The notes: generated by a model not told the origin, from the letters alone. Shown: positions 1-10,267, numbered from the stretch's first letter. The stretch is DNA of 39,944 nucleotides from Chara braunii (GCA_003427395.1 BFEA01000187.1:1854581-1894524); one strand, 5' to 3'. Made by a program: numbers and translations.

Positions 1-85
1 CTCTCTCTCTCTCTCTCTTTCTTACTCTCTCTCTTCTCTTTGCTGTGTGTCAGTCCCCCTCTCTCACTCTCTCTCCCAGCCTGCA
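1..85. repeat. CT-rich microsatellite
   Basis: The window opens inside a (CT)n tract, interrupted by short TTTCTTA and GCTGTGTGT breaks. Similar CT tracts occur at about 16938-17050, 23440-23470 and 27722-27742. It may lie in the end of an LTR because a primer-binding-like site follows at 223, but no LTR partner is visible. Confidence 0.85.
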
Positions 86-222
86 GTACTACGGCACGCT
101 CAGGGGAGTTACAACTGCGCTGTCCCCTGGCGTTATGTTCATTTGGTCACGAAAATAAGATCCGTATGGTCAAAATTCGCGTTTTCAAATCCCCCTTGTG
201 AATATGTGGTCTGATCTGCTAT

Positions 223-240
223 TGGCGCCGACAGTGGAGG
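223..240 (+). other. Primer-binding-site-like sequence (plus strand)
   Basis: TGGCGCCGACAGTGGAGG resembles plant LTR-retrotransposon primer-binding sites that begin TGGCGCC and lie just 3' of the 5' LTR. If real, an LTR ends near 220 and an internal region runs rightward. No Gag-like plus-strand frame follows, so this would be an eroded element. The tRNA was not checked. Confidence 0.4.
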
Positions 241-245
241 ATGCC

Positions 246-1599
246 AGCCTAGAATTCGTCCTCATGTCGTCTGAGAGTGGCCGTTCCCACGAACAGTAAG
301 TATGGCTGATTGCATCATCAGCGGGAGCAGCTGTTCCCACGAACAGCGGGTATTTCTGGTTCTCCCTTCTGCGCGAGTGGCTGGATCACACCCACCCTGG
401 GGGTTATTGATTGTCTCATCAGTATAAAATAACAGATGACATAAATGATTACCTGCGACGTTCACATGACAAAATGTTGGTCGTAAGGATCGCATGTGTC
501 GCAAAGATTATGCAGCGGGGGAAAGTGACTGGTCACACCAATCGTGGGTGCATCTGTTTCTCTCTTCAGCGTGAGCGTTGATCAATTCAACAGTGGGTGC
601 CGATCACACCTGCAGTATGTCCCTCTTCAAATCACAAATGCGCCTGGTACGCCGGTGCCCCTTTCCACACCCCGGTCATGGCTGCCTAGATAACGTCTTT
701 CTCGCCTGCTCGCACTGTACTCCTGACACTCTTATTCTCTCTCCTCTGTCTCTCACATGGGAGTCTTCCATGGCTGTTGGTTCTGTCTTGTGACTCGGAA
801 CAGTTTTGGTTCTTTATTGTGACTCGGGAGGGGCATACTCATCTTCGTCTTCACTCCATAGCTCTACGATAAGACTCCGAAGTCAATCGCGCTTATGCGC
901 TTATGCGAGGCACACCTGGTTCGCTGTTTCCCCCCCGGTTGAAACGCGCTATGCTAAGTGCCCCCTACGCCAGACACTCCCCACCTTCTCGCCCAGTCTC
1001 TTTGCCTTTCTCCTCCCACACGAGGAGTAACCGCTTGCGCGCTGTGGGTTCTGCCCCGTGCTTTCTCCTCGCCCGCGGTGCAACCGCCTGAGCGCCAATG
1101 CCCCCACTCCGAGCTTCGTGTCGCGGGTACACCTTGGCCCAGTCCCAGCCACTCTGAGCGCCAATGCCCCCAGTTCACCCGAGCGTGGACCTCAGCCCAG
1201 TCCCAGCCCGTAGGCCTTGGCAAACTAGAGGTAATAACTCAGTATGCCCCAACAGGCTCAACTGGTCCACCCTTACCACTCTGTTTTGGTATCAGAATAG
1301 CATGTTACGTTCGCTGTGAGTCCCCACTGTCGACAAAGAGCCGCTGCGGCAGGTTTATGCCGATGTAAGAATATAGGACCGGAGTGATCATGAACCAGGC
1401 CTATTACCGCGACGTAGCCGATTTGGACCAGATCAGTGTTACACACCAAGACTTGCCATAGGAGCATCGTATGAGCATCAGCCATGAGGCTATACCACAC
1501 CAGCGCCAGGAGTGACGAATCTGCAGTCGTACCAGTCTTGGGCCGCAGCGCCGGCGCCAATTATGAAGTTCATAATTGCAACAATCCGCACCGTGCCAA
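246..1599. other. Non-coding stretch, no supported gene
   Basis: Open frames here are short, overlap on both strands and show no recognisable motif. Small duplicated phrases occur, such as CTGTTCCCACGAACAG near 290 and 330, TGAGCGCCAATGCCCCCA near 1090 and 1157, and CAGTCCCAGCC near 1140 and 1199. These suggest decayed repeats. Confidence 0.6.
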
Positions 1600-2140
1600 T
1601 GTCGTCCCAGATCCGAACCCGAGTCAACCCGCTGCTGTAGTTCCAGACCTGTTGTAAAATGGTGTAGCAGTTCCGGACCTGAGAGTTAATCTCCGCGGGA
1701 GCCTTAACCAGCGCAAAACCTGAAATAAGCTGATGCCGAACCCACACCGAGCCTGGAACAATTGCTGTAACGGTGTCGGTTCCGAACCCGAACTGAGCTA
1801 CCGCGGTGGTCTCAGACCTGAAAACAAATCACTACGAGGGTTCTGACCCTAAAAACGAGACGCCGTAGTGGCCTCATGCCTGAAACATACTGACGCCGGC
1901 CCCATACCGAACCAGAAATATACCGCTGCAGAGGCTGGAGGCCTGAAGATAAATCACCACGGAGGTTATGAACCTGAAATAGATCCTCACAGTGGTCCCG
2001 GACCTGAGAACAAATCACCGTAGTGAAACAGGTGTCACCGGGCCCATATCGTACCTGAAGCACGTCAGACACTGTAGGACGTAGCCACTCCGTAACATCT
2101 CTCGTACCCGCACCGAACCAAACATCATAGTGACCCAAGG
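1600..2140. repeat. Degenerate minisatellite, unit about 30-40 bp
   Basis: A loose phrase, CAGACCTGAAAACAAATC followed by CACYRCGGWGGTY, recurs with many changes (near 1675, 1720, 1815, 1880, 1945, 1972, 2000 and 2053). Unit length varies from about 30 to 40 bp. Open frames across it are side effects of the repeat. Confidence 0.6.
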
Positions 2141-3158
2141 TAGCACCTGTCCATGCGTCTCCCGCTCTCAGAACATCCCAACTACGGTAGTGTTAGTAAT
2201 CATGCAAACCAGCGAAAGCGACGCAGGGAACCTCGACCATCGGCAGTATTGAAAACTGTTAAAATCCGGGGAAAATGTTCAATCCGGGGTCAGGGCTGAT
2301 GGCGGGTAATCGAGGCGAAATTAGGCCAATCTCCGAATAATCATGGGTTTCCGTCCCTTTCATCGTTTTTCATCATTCTTCCCTTTCCTTAATTCTATTG
2401 TCGAAAATAGTGAATTAAATTCCGAGAAAGTTTAAATAAATGACCAAATTCCTTCTGTTTCTTTTCTCTTTTACCATTTTTAATCTCTTTCTATGTTTTT
2501 AATTTCTTTGCTGGGAACATAAAATAACAAGAGTATTGCCCCTAGAATTAAATGCCGTGAAAAATAAAGAAATTAAGAGATATTATGTTTTTTCCCTTCT
2601 CCCCTACCGGTCTTAATCCTTTACCCCCTCTTTAACTTTGGTACTAAAATAGACAAAAAATTGAGGCCTCTTTTCGGCCCCGGTCGTATTGCTGCAAAAA
2701 CGTTGTAGCGAGGTCAGTTCCCGCGATGCCTCTTCGCGACAGGCCAATCCGAGTCTAACCTTCTGAACGATTGGAAATAGCGGTCTCTAGATATGTCGAG
2801 TGCGCCTACCCATCTCACCGTCTTTGAGGGTTAGTCGTAAGGTTCAGTGTGCCCAAAATCAGGGGTGCCCTGAGTTCCCCTAATTTTTGCTGCCTGGTCA
2901 TACCAGAGTACCGTCAAAACACGGACTTGTCCCTGGGCCTAAGTCCCAAAACCGTAGATTTCAGGCGGCGCACTGCTTGTGGCCGCTTGACAGTTAGCCC
3001 GGACCACTTCTCGACGCCCCCGTCGAGCCCTATCCACTTACGTCAAATGAAGCGGACGAGCTTCAGGATGATTGTCCGTAAAGGACGCCCACGTCGACGT
3101 TTAATTGTCTTATGTTTCAGTTCGATATGAGTTCTGGGACTAAGAAGTCGCTTCTTGA
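2141..3158. other. Non-coding flank; possible 3' LTR of the left element
   Basis: About 1 kb with an AT-rich core (2380-2690) and no supported gene. It lies just downstream, in minus-strand sense, of the integrase end and purine tract of the left element, which is where a 3' LTR should sit. I could not find a matching copy on the Gag side, so LTR limits are not set. Confidence 0.4.
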
Positions 3159-3173
3159 CTCCCCTTTTTCTTC
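3159..3173 (-). other. Polypurine-tract-like run
   Basis: The minus strand reads GAAGAAAAAGGGGAG, a 15-nt all-purine run about 115 bp past the integrase stop. Such tracts prime plus-strand synthesis next to the 3' LTR. The following bases are TCAAG rather than the usual TG, so the assignment is tentative. Confidence 0.4.
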
Positions 3174-3288
3174 GAAAATTTGGCCTGGAAAGGATTCTTC
3201 CTCTCTTCTGAGGTCGGCCCGTGATAGGTGCCGGTTCGTCAGCTTGTCTAATACGAACTCTCCGTCTGACTCTCCTGAGCACAAATAA

Positions 3289-3801
3289 CTACTTCTTCCT
3301 CTTTCCCATCGCCAACCCTTTGACCTTTCTTTTCTCCACCCTTCCCCTCTTCTTGGAACTCTCTCCCGCCTCATATCGCCTCAAGGGGGCTCCATCCTCC
3401 ATTTTGACTTTCTCTTTCCCTTTCGGGCCTGTCAGCGATAAGGGGGGTGCAGGCCTGGGTCTAAATAACTTTAACCTAGCACCTGCCACTGGGTCCTTCC
3501 ACTTGGATCCGTCTAATTCCGCTATCATATATGCACCCCAGTCGAGTGCCTCAACCACTCTATAAGGTCCCATCCATCTGCTTGCGAGTTTTCCGGTCCA
3601 GGGCCTCTCCAGTGCTGCGTCGGAGAGAAAGACCATATCTCTTATGCTTACCCTCTCCTTTCTGATCCGCACATTCTTATCCCATCTCACTTTACCTTTG
3701 TCCCTTTCCACTGCCAGACGATCTGCCGCTGTCATAAGGTTGTCTTCCAAACCGTAGGCTATCTGTCTAGTTCGGGCAGCTATGAGTTCCTCTCGGGACA
3801 T
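3289..3801 (-). pseudogene. Integrase C-terminal (GPY/F) domain, left element
   Basis: This 170-residue frame is the end of Pol. Residues 1-60 are the helical segment following the integrase core (SREELIAARTRQIAYGLEDN). Residues about 60-110 carry the SH3-like GPY/F module, visible as KLASRWMGPYRVVEALDWGAY and a closing ARLKLF, which in this family binds DNA and helps target insertion. The tail is Lys/Arg-rich (KKRGRVEKRKVKGLAMGKRKK), compatible with a nuclear-localisation or DNA-contact role. It is in a different frame from the integrase core at 3902-4360, so a frameshift lies between 3801 and 3902. The first Met is a conserved internal residue, not a true start. Confidence 0.88.
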
Positions 3802-3901
3802 CTACTCCGCCCAGTCAATGGTCGTCCAGCTGTCGATGTGAAACTCTATGGGGAGCGGACAATGTCGCCCAAACCACAAGATGTAGGGTGGGTACCCAGT
3901 G

Positions 3902-4360
3902 CTAGCCCGGACCGTTGTCCTCCCATATCGCATATCGAAAATATCGTGGCCAATCACTGTCCTTACCCTTGCACCACTTGGACAGTGACACGATCAGAGC
4001 CTGGTGTCCCCTCTCTACTAGGGAGTTCGACTGTGGGTGGTAGGCAGTGGCTATCGAAACTCTCGCCCCAACTCTCTGGAACACGCTCTGAACCTCATCG
4101 GCTAGGAATTTCGCCCCTCTGTCCATCACTATCTTGCTGACACAACCATACCTAGATAAGTACTCTGGGACGAAGTTCTTTACTTCCTTTGCCGCCTTAC
4201 TCCTGATAGGTCTACCGTCCACGAACCCAGTGAAATCGTCTCGTATGTTCACGACGTAATTCATATTGCCTACCCCTTTCGACATTTTCACCAGATCGAT
4301 GTGTACCTTCTCTCCTGGTCTGGTCGAATAGGATGGATGAAGTGGATCTTTGTATTTCAC
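3902..4360 (-). pseudogene. Integrase catalytic core (D-D-35-E), left element
   Basis: The frame contains the whole rve-type core that joins cDNA ends to target DNA. The first Asp is in KVHIDLVKM, the second in VMDRGAKF, and the Glu in HPQSNSLVERGH. Exactly 35 residues separate the second Asp and the Glu, so the triad looks intact. It continues in the same frame from the zinc-finger segment to its right, interrupted by TGA at 4421-4423 and TAG at 4373-4375. The C-terminal end (AIWEDNGPG) is cut by the shift into the GPY/F frame. The listed start is internal to the old Pol frame. Confidence 0.9.
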
Positions 4361-4420
4361 AAGAGCTCTCTTCTAACACTCTTCGCAGATCATACAGTAC
4401 CTCTCGACGTCCTTATACTG

Positions 4421-4996
4421 TCATTCCCACCAGTACAACCTGCGTACCTTTTCGTAGGTTCCTTTGACTCCCCTGTGTCCTCCGACTACCCCATCGTGAA
4501 GCTCCGCAACTATTGTCTCTTTCTCCTCAGGGTTACAGACTAATCGTAAGGGCATCCCCGAGCCGCCCGGCCTTCGAAACAGATGACCAGCTCTAAGGCA
4601 GTACTGGGCCGCTTGATTCCGGATATCTGATTCTTGACTCTCCTCTCCTGACAAATGTAGCCCGATCATTCGGTATTTGCACTCGTAAAGGTTAACCAGA
4701 AATCGCTCGGTGCATCCTGGCTCCGTCATAGTCTGGGCCCCAGCTACTATCGGGCGCTCGGCCTCAAGAGGGATGCGCGAAAGTCCACTTACCACGGCAT
4801 TTTTAGTGCCAGATATCCTTTCCACTGTGTAATCATATAGACGAATCCGTATTAACCATCGGACGATGGTCGGGTCCGTCAGACTAAAGTCCTTCTGGAG
4901 GACAGAGGCAACCGCGGTGGGGTCTACTCTCAAGATGAACCGTCGCCGATAGATATAGTCTCTGAACGTGTCTAGACACCGGAGAACAGCTAACAC
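4421..4996 (-). pseudogene. RNase H C-terminal half plus integrase zinc finger start, left element
   Basis: Residues 1-45 match the end of the Ty3/gypsy RNase H (MLAVLRCLDTFRDYIYRRRF, then LRVDPTAVASVL). Next comes the tether phrase DYTVERISGTKNAVVSGLSR, where functional elements normally have an Asp-Gly-Leu-Ser context; here it reads VVSGLSR. Residues about 165-191 begin the HHCC zinc finger: LHDGVVGGHRG supplies both His, and CMIC just beyond the stop at 4421 supplies two Cys. The finger shapes integrase multimers. The frame differs from the RNase H N-terminal part at 4990-5340, so one indel lies near 4995. Confidence 0.88.
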
Positions 4997-5340
4997 TTTC
5001 TTCTTGAATTGACTGTACTTACGCTCAGCCGTATTAAGTGTTCTACTTTAAATCTTAACGGTCTTTCCTTTCCTCCAGCGTCCTTCTGAGACAGCAACCC
5101 ACCAACCGAACAAGGTCCCTCATCCGTGGACACTATGAAAGGTTTCTCTGTCTCATCGTCAAAGAATGACATGCCCAGTACGCGTCCTCCCTCCTTAAAT
5201 TCGTCTTTAAGGTCTTGCATAGCCATTTCCAGCGAGGAACCCCAACAAAATTTCTCAGTCTTTCGAAGGAGTAACCTCAATGGCTCAGCCTTCTCCGCAT
5301 ACCCTCGTATGAATATACGCCAGTATCCGACCACCCCCAA
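4990..5340 (-). pseudogene. RT connection / RNase H N-terminal part, left element
   Basis: The frame opens with the RT thumb/connection phrase VVGYWRIFIRGYAEKAEPLR and proceeds to the RNase H start, FIVSTDEGPCSVGGLLSQ. Intact relatives, including the right-hand element, have ETDAGP at this point. Here it is STDEGP, so the first catalytic Asp is kept but its neighbour is changed. The product would degrade the RNA strand of the RNA-DNA hybrid. It is out of frame with both neighbours (5285-5515 and 4421-4996). Confidence 0.85.
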
Positions 5341-5515
5341 AAAACTTTTGGACCTCGGTTGGACTATGTAACGGTGACGGCCAGTCCAGGAGTTTGTCTA
5401 GCTTCGCCGGATCTGCTCGGCGTCCTCTCGAGTCACAGATAAAGCCCAAGATCTTAATAGTCGAGACGGCCCATCGGCTCTTTGTTTCGCTGACCGTCAA
5501 ATTTGCATCGTCCAA
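5285..5515 (-). pseudogene. RT thumb segment, left element
   Basis: This short piece reads LTVSETKSRW, then ILGFICDSRGRRADPAKLDKL, then WPSPLHSPTEVQKFFG. It is the standard stretch after the RT palm that ends in VRSFLG in intact relatives. It is in frame with the palm piece at 5570-6202 after a stop, and out of frame with the next piece at 5340. The last residues (AYIHTRVCGEG) are out-of-frame noise. Confidence 0.85.
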
Positions 5516-5569
5516 CTGCTCAAGTACAGCACAAATATATGTTAGGTGCTGCTTGACGAATTTTCTAAC

Positions 5570-6202
5570 TCACGGTACAACCTCTGTATCATCCTTGTCT
5601 ACTGGCCTTTTTATAGGAAAGTCATCCAGAAAAACCTCAACCTTATCAGGGATGAAGTCCTTGAGGACGGCTACCATGACTCTTTGAAAAACAGCTACCC
5701 CATTAGTCCATCCCATAGGGACAACCATCATCTGTATCAGTCCAAATGGCGTATGCATAGCCGTGAGGTGCCTGTCCCTAGGATCAAGTGGTACCTCATC
5801 ATAGCCTGAGAACAGGTCACAGACGGAATAAATTGACCTGCCAACGGCGCCTTCTGCTAGTAAATCGGCGTGCGGCACGGAGCCCACGTCTTGTATCGTC
5901 ACCTCGTTGACCTTCTGAAGGTCTTGGATCCATCGGATCTTGCCATTCGGCTTTCGTAGGAAGAACCATCGATTAGCATATGCGCTATCAGACGGCTCCG
6001 CTACATGGGAAACCATCTTTTCTTTCAGGAAGGCGATAACTTCTTCCTTCTCCTTCTGGGCGTATTTCCATCCTGCGTCATTCCGAGGAACATGTGGAAT
6101 CGTGTAAATCCTCGCTTGCTTAGCGTATCGAGGGTCAACCCTACCACGCTCCGCGTCGCTGAAAGCTATTGCCTTATCACATGTCTTGAGAATTTCTATC
6201 AC
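5570..6202 (-). pseudogene. Reverse transcriptase fingers and palm, left element
   Basis: About 200 residues of RT survive. The entry phrase AIAFSDAERGRVDP, the fingers motif WFFLRKPNGKIRWIQDLQKVN, the palm A motif SVCDLFSGYDEVPL and motif B MGWTNGVAVFQRVM are clear. The catalytic box reads VEVFLDDFPIK, so the usual YxDD is FLDD, a conservative change seen in some retroelement RTs. Just upstream, TGA at 6209-6211 sits in PQE-stop-ERVIEIL where the family normally has Trp, consistent with TGG to TGA. The GTG at 6202 is not a start but the next in-frame codon. RT copies element RNA into cDNA in the particle. Confidence 0.92.
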
Positions 6203-6379
6203 ACGTTCTCACTCCTGTGGGGTCAGATTTCCATCTCCGATGTCCATCCCTGCTATCCTCTCTTCCATTAGGCGTTGTGGCTCCTTTTCTTTCTTTCTTT
6301 GATTTCTTTTGCGATCTTTTCTTCCGATATCCCTTCCAATGGAGATCGCTCGCGGCCCACTGCCGCTGGCTTAACTTTT

Positions 6380-7372
6380 TTAGCTACTCGCTTGTGACGC
6401 TCGGGTAGCCCCCCATAGGGCCTCACCAAATTCCTCATCTGTCTCCTTTGGGTACGAGTTGCCGTCCACTAACAGCCGACCCCCTAAATCTTCCACTTCC
6501 ACGATCCGACCTTCTTCCTCTGTGAGCAGTGGTCCATACTTCTTCTCGCGAAATCGTACCGCGCGGCCAGAGATAGGTAATGACTTAATCTGATCACTGG
6601 ATCTTGCTCCCACTGCGAGAGCTGCTCTGTTCCTTGGATCCCGAGGCTCCACCGTCTCAATCATAACCCTCGTCCCATCTAGCTTCTTAATGGACAACGT
6701 CTGGCTTCCATCCGGTCGTTCTATCGTCACCGCATGCACATGGCTCAACCACGTTCTTCCCAAGAGCAGATCAGAGCTGCAGTTCTTGACCGCAAAGACG
6801 GGCAGGGTCACTCGTACCCCTTGGACCTCTATGGCTGCCTTGTGACAAACCCCAGTGATCTGTTGCTTTCTCTCATCAGCAGTCTCTATCTCGAATTGGT
6901 ATGACCTATCGAGGCCCAGTCCAACCTGTACTGCCAGATCCTCGTCTATAATGACAGCCTCACTGCCGTTATCGATCACAGCATCTAGTACCGCTCCATC
7001 GTTTATGATCGTCTCCACGGCCCCACTACCAAGTCTGTAAAACTTGTCTGGTGGCACACCTTCCATCTCATCAAGAAGGACTGTCGCCATGCGATCCGCT
7101 CTGGCAGTCCCCCCCGTTACTGCTACGGTAGGAGCTTCAGCCTTAGGGGCCCCCTTAGCCTCCTCTGATAGAGGTATGCGAGTCTTTCGTGTGATCATAT
7201 GTAACTCATTGCGAGTTGGCTTAGATGCCGCCAGGTACTCCAGAATAGAGCACTGCATGGGCTGCCGAAGGGCCCGTCTCATTGGCTCGACCGTGTCAAT
7301 CTCATCCAGCGAACTCTTCATCAAGAACTTCTTTACTCCCCGCTTTCGCGGCGAAAGAATAACCTCCTCCAT
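6380..7372 (-). pseudogene. Retropepsin-like aspartic protease region, left element
   Basis: The 330-residue frame carries the Gag-Pol linker (GVKKFLMKSSLDEIDTVEP, then RRALRQPMQCS), then the protease, which cuts the polyprotein. The active-site loop reads AVIDNGSEAVII. DNG stands where most retropepsins have DTG or DSG, so it is either a family variant or a disabling change. The second landmark, LLLGRTWL, is the expected hydrophobic-Gly segment. The first 24 residues overlap the end of Gag (7302-7372) in another frame and are probably not translated this way. After residue 330 the linker to RT is shifted and interrupted (6203-6379). Confidence 0.82.
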
Positions 7373-8939
7373 CGATCTGCTGCCCGCCGTCCTTCTCCGC
7401 CATCACGTAATCTGTGTCGGTCTTCTTCGATGTAGATCCTCTCGCGGACTTGGTGGCTGCCACCCTTATGGGTGTGGTCGCTATATCCCCCTCAAAAGTT
7501 ATCTTGATGCTCTGACTCCTGACCAGTTCCTTCCCTCTACTCGGCTTTACTCTCCTTGCCTCGACATTCTCCTTCATCGAAGGGAACATCGATACATCTC
7601 TCAGATCATCTGCTCGCTTGACGTACTTGCGGTCGTCAAGCACAACAAGCCCCTCATCTATTGCCCGTTTGAGGTCCGGGCAATCTCTCTTGATATGATC
7701 ATCCCCTCTACAGTAGACGCAAGAGTTCCTAGGGGTGGGTGGTCTGTCGTCCGTGCCTCTTGAGGTTGTACCTCTCGCCGCTCTGGAGTCAGGTGACTTG
7801 GGATACGGCTCTGATGAGGCGCCATATCCCCCTCTCTCATTCCGATCGTGCGAATCGTTGCGGCGGTCTCCCCCAGATCCTCCTGACTCATATCGTTCCC
7901 GTGAATCGTTTCGGCGGTCCCCAGCGTCATATCGCCTGCGTGTCTCATCGCGCCGATCTCCTCGGCTGTACCACCCCCGTGAATCGTCGCGCCGCTCTCT
8001 CTCGTATCCCCCGCGGTCATACCATCTGCGCGAGTCGTCCCGTTGGTCCACGTCTCGACCTCCTCTCTCATATCTGCCACCTCCGTAGCCATCTCGATCC
8101 ATCCTCTCATATCTTTCGTCCCTATATCCATCCCGGTCTGATCTCTCATATCTGCAGTCCCTGTATCCGTCTCGTTGGCCCTGATCCGACTCCCACCAGC
8201 CTCTAGAGTCGCCTCTACCCCGATCGGCCTCATAACGAGGGCTACGCGAGTAATCATCCAGCCTCCTAGCTCGCCCATACGTCTCGCGAGCTCTGCGGTC
8301 CTGGTCTATCTCATCATCCCTACGTCGCCACGGCTCATCGTCTCTCTCCCTTTCCCTCGTACGATAATCAGTCAGCGTGCGAGGATTTCTGTCCTCGGCA
8401 CTCCTCCAGGAATCGGTGTTCCTCTGATCCCAACGAAGTGAATAGGGCCCTCCAGGTTTGTCCCGGTAAGTCATGGCTCCTGTGCTTGTCACAATCTCTG
8501 TAACCTGTCTTGTCAATCCCTTTACCATGTCCCTTGTCTCCTTCACTTCCTCGGTCACGGCTTCACTCTTCTCCGACCAAGGGAGGTCCTTGAAATCAGG
8601 GCATCTATCTGTGGCATACTCCTTGTAGAGAGAGAAGTCACGTCTCCTCATCCCTCTCCACACTAAGTCCTTGTAGTCGTCTGCCTCTGCCTTTATCGCG
8701 AGCTTTAGGACTTCTAGGAAGTCAAGCTTGTCGCGCGGAAGATTTCTAAGTATACTCTTTTGTCTACCTTTGGATAGGTGTCCGATGAAGATAGTACAAT
8801 GTTCGACCTCTGAGATCTTCCCCTTCTTCATCAGCACGTCGGAGATCTTCTGGAAGCGCATCCGAAAGGCCCGTACACTCTCATCCTCATCTTGAGTCAT
8901 CGTTTCAAGGTCCTTGATGGAGTACTTGTTATCCTCCAA
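7302..8939 (-). pseudogene. Gag, central and C-terminal part with CCHC zinc knuckle, left element
   Basis: Residues 1-90 are the end of the retrotransposon Gag capsid-like domain (MTQDEDESVRAFRMRFQKIS, then CTIFIGHLSKG, then FLEVLKLAIKAE). Residues about 150-360 are extremely Arg/Asp/Tyr/Gly-rich, with repeated phrases such as RDGYRDERYERMDRDGY, which would be unstructured and RNA-binding. The knuckle CVYCRGDDHIKRDC fits C-x2-C-x4-H-x4-C and would bind genomic RNA. The end of the frame overlaps the protease frame, with the switch at a GGGG run (7338-7341 on the plus strand). Its N-terminus is separated from the first Gag piece (9113-9676) by a damaged stretch. Confidence 0.88.
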
Positions 8940-9112
8940 CTTGTAAAGCTCTACGAGGTTCTTTTTGTACGTAGTCTATTTTCCATCCTTGGGTTGGGCT
9001 TCCTTAACTTCCTTGCCGAGGCTTGGGTCCGGAGATTCCCGAATGGGGTAACCCCTTGTACTGCCGCTGAATCCATAGGCGGATAAGAGAGAACCTGGTG
9101 AACTGAAACATC

Positions 9113-9676
9113 TTAGTAGCCATTAAATAGGAAGTTCTCTATAATCTCTTTCTCCGACCACTGACTCCGACTTGCATGAAGCTCCCACTTCTCCAGGTAT
9201 TCTGTGATGCCATAACCCCTAAAAGTAGGTGGCTCAGAGGCCTTGTGGGTAATAATATAGCGGTCCTTGCTCTCGTAAGGGACCGGATGCGACTCCCCTG
9301 TCTGAGGGTCGAAGACTCGCCTGGGCGGCGCCCGATCTCTTTCTCTGTCCCTCCAATAGGAATCCCTCGAACTCTCCCGCCAGTCGTCTCTGTGCCTATT
9401 CGCCACGGTCTCTCTTCGCTCATACTCGGGGGAGCGTCGTCTCGTCGCTTCTCGTCGACCGCTCGAGGTTCCCGTCTTCAGTGCCTCCTGCGGCTCCGTC
9501 ACGACCGGCTCGCCCATTACGTGGGGCTCTTTGTCATTGGTTTGGTCAGCCCATCTCAGCGGTGCGTCCCGCCTAATTCGTTCCTTCAGATCCCTCAGAG
9601 CTCGGTCGGGCGATGTCCTGTACTCCTCTCCTGTCTCGGACGTGGTCGGTTGTGGCCCCATCGTGTCTGGTTCCAT
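9113..9676 (-). pseudogene. Gag N-terminal part, left element
   Basis: I place the start at the ATG at 9676 (MEPDTMGPQPTTS); the frame stays open upstream to a GTG at 9703. The first 130 residues are charged and disordered-looking. The last 40 (PPTFRGYGITEYLEKWELHA, then SEKEIIENFLFNG) are the typical opening of the Ty3/gypsy Gag domain. A stop at 9113 and a frame change separate it from the rest of Gag at 8939. About 170 bp between the two pieces is damaged coding sequence. Confidence 0.82.
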
Positions 9677-9714
9677 AGGCCACCAGAAGACGCAGTCAGG
9701 CACTCCTGCCGGGT

Positions 9715-9812
9715 GTTACAGCCCGGACTTATGACAGTTGCTGCAGCCCGGATCCGTGACGGAACTCGCAGCCCGGACCAGTTTCAGAACTCGCAGCCCG
9801 GACCAGTTTCCT
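9715..9812. repeat. Four-copy 25-bp minisatellite next to Gag
   Basis: CAGCCCGGA recurs at 9719, 9743, 9769 and 9794, spaced 24-26 bp. The last two units share AACTCGCAGCCCGGACCAG exactly. It lies just upstream (minus sense) of the Gag start, in the presumed 5' leader. Confidence 0.85.
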
Positions 9813-10267
9813 TGTCACGGTTCACGCTCGTCACCAACCCTAGCTCTCGACTGCCCTGATCACTGCCACCAGTACTCGGTTCCGGTCGTGGATCTCGTGC
9901 TCTCCCTCTATCCCAAGAATCCTTGTGTCTAGGTAGACCTCCCCTTCGGGATCGGCCAACAAGGCCGCGCCTCTGGATCAGCAGTATAGCCGTGACAGGA
10001 TCTCTACACCTGCGGCAGACCGCAGTCCTAAGCCTAGCGTATGTCTCCTGATCAAAACCCCCTCAAGAGCCTTCGAGCGTCTAACTCCGCCCTCCTTGTT
10101 AGGTCTCCTAGCCCGTCATGAGTCGGGTAGCGTGCTGAAGGTGGAAGCTCTCCTCCTACTGCCATCCAAAGTCGTCCGCCGACCTTTCTGACCTGTACTT
10201 TCCTTCCAAGAGCTTCCAACCTCTATTTCTCCTCCTTCAACTCTCAAACTGCTTTGAGATCATCTGT
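9813..10267. other. Non-coding gap between Gag and the small-ORF chain
   Basis: No supported gene or LTR end is visible. If the left element had a 5' LTR it should begin in or beyond this stretch, but no TG...CA-bounded copy of the 2.2-3.1 kb flank was recognised. Confidence 0.5.

Larger units (their letters stand above)
3289..9676 (-). mobile_element. Degraded Ty3/gypsy LTR retrotransposon (left element)
   Basis: Reading right to left, the minus strand encodes Gag with a CCHC knuckle, an aspartic protease, reverse transcriptase, RNase H, and integrase with zinc finger, DDE core and GPY/F C-terminus. RT before integrase is the Ty3/gypsy order. The coding sequence is split by at least five frame changes and several in-frame stops, including TGA at 6209-6211 where relatives would have Trp. 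LTRs and target-site duplications were not located, so only the coding span is given. It is much older than the right-hand element, whose Pol stays in one frame. RNase H and integrase active-site context is only partly kept, so it cannot be autonomous. Confidence 0.9.

Noticed and set aside
1287-1296. TGGTATCAGA, start of the initiator-Met tRNA primer-binding consensus
   Set aside because: Only the first ten bases match and no LTR end or coding region fits.
1545-1562. Second minus-strand primer-binding-like word (TTGGCGCCGGCGCTGCGG)
   Set aside because: No TG/CA LTR edge adjoins it and it could be chance GC-rich sequence; kept only as a note.
7044-7763. 239-codon plus ORF antisense to Gag and protease
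   Set aside because: The minus strand carries clear Gag and protease homology over the same bases. The plus frame is a shadow, as are 9176-9859 and 31750-32478.
8040-8278. Minus-strand ORF rich in Met/Asp/Gly/Arg within 7658-8278
   Set aside because: It is an alternative frame of the Arg/Asp repeat of Gag, while the Gag frame continues into the CCHC knuckle.
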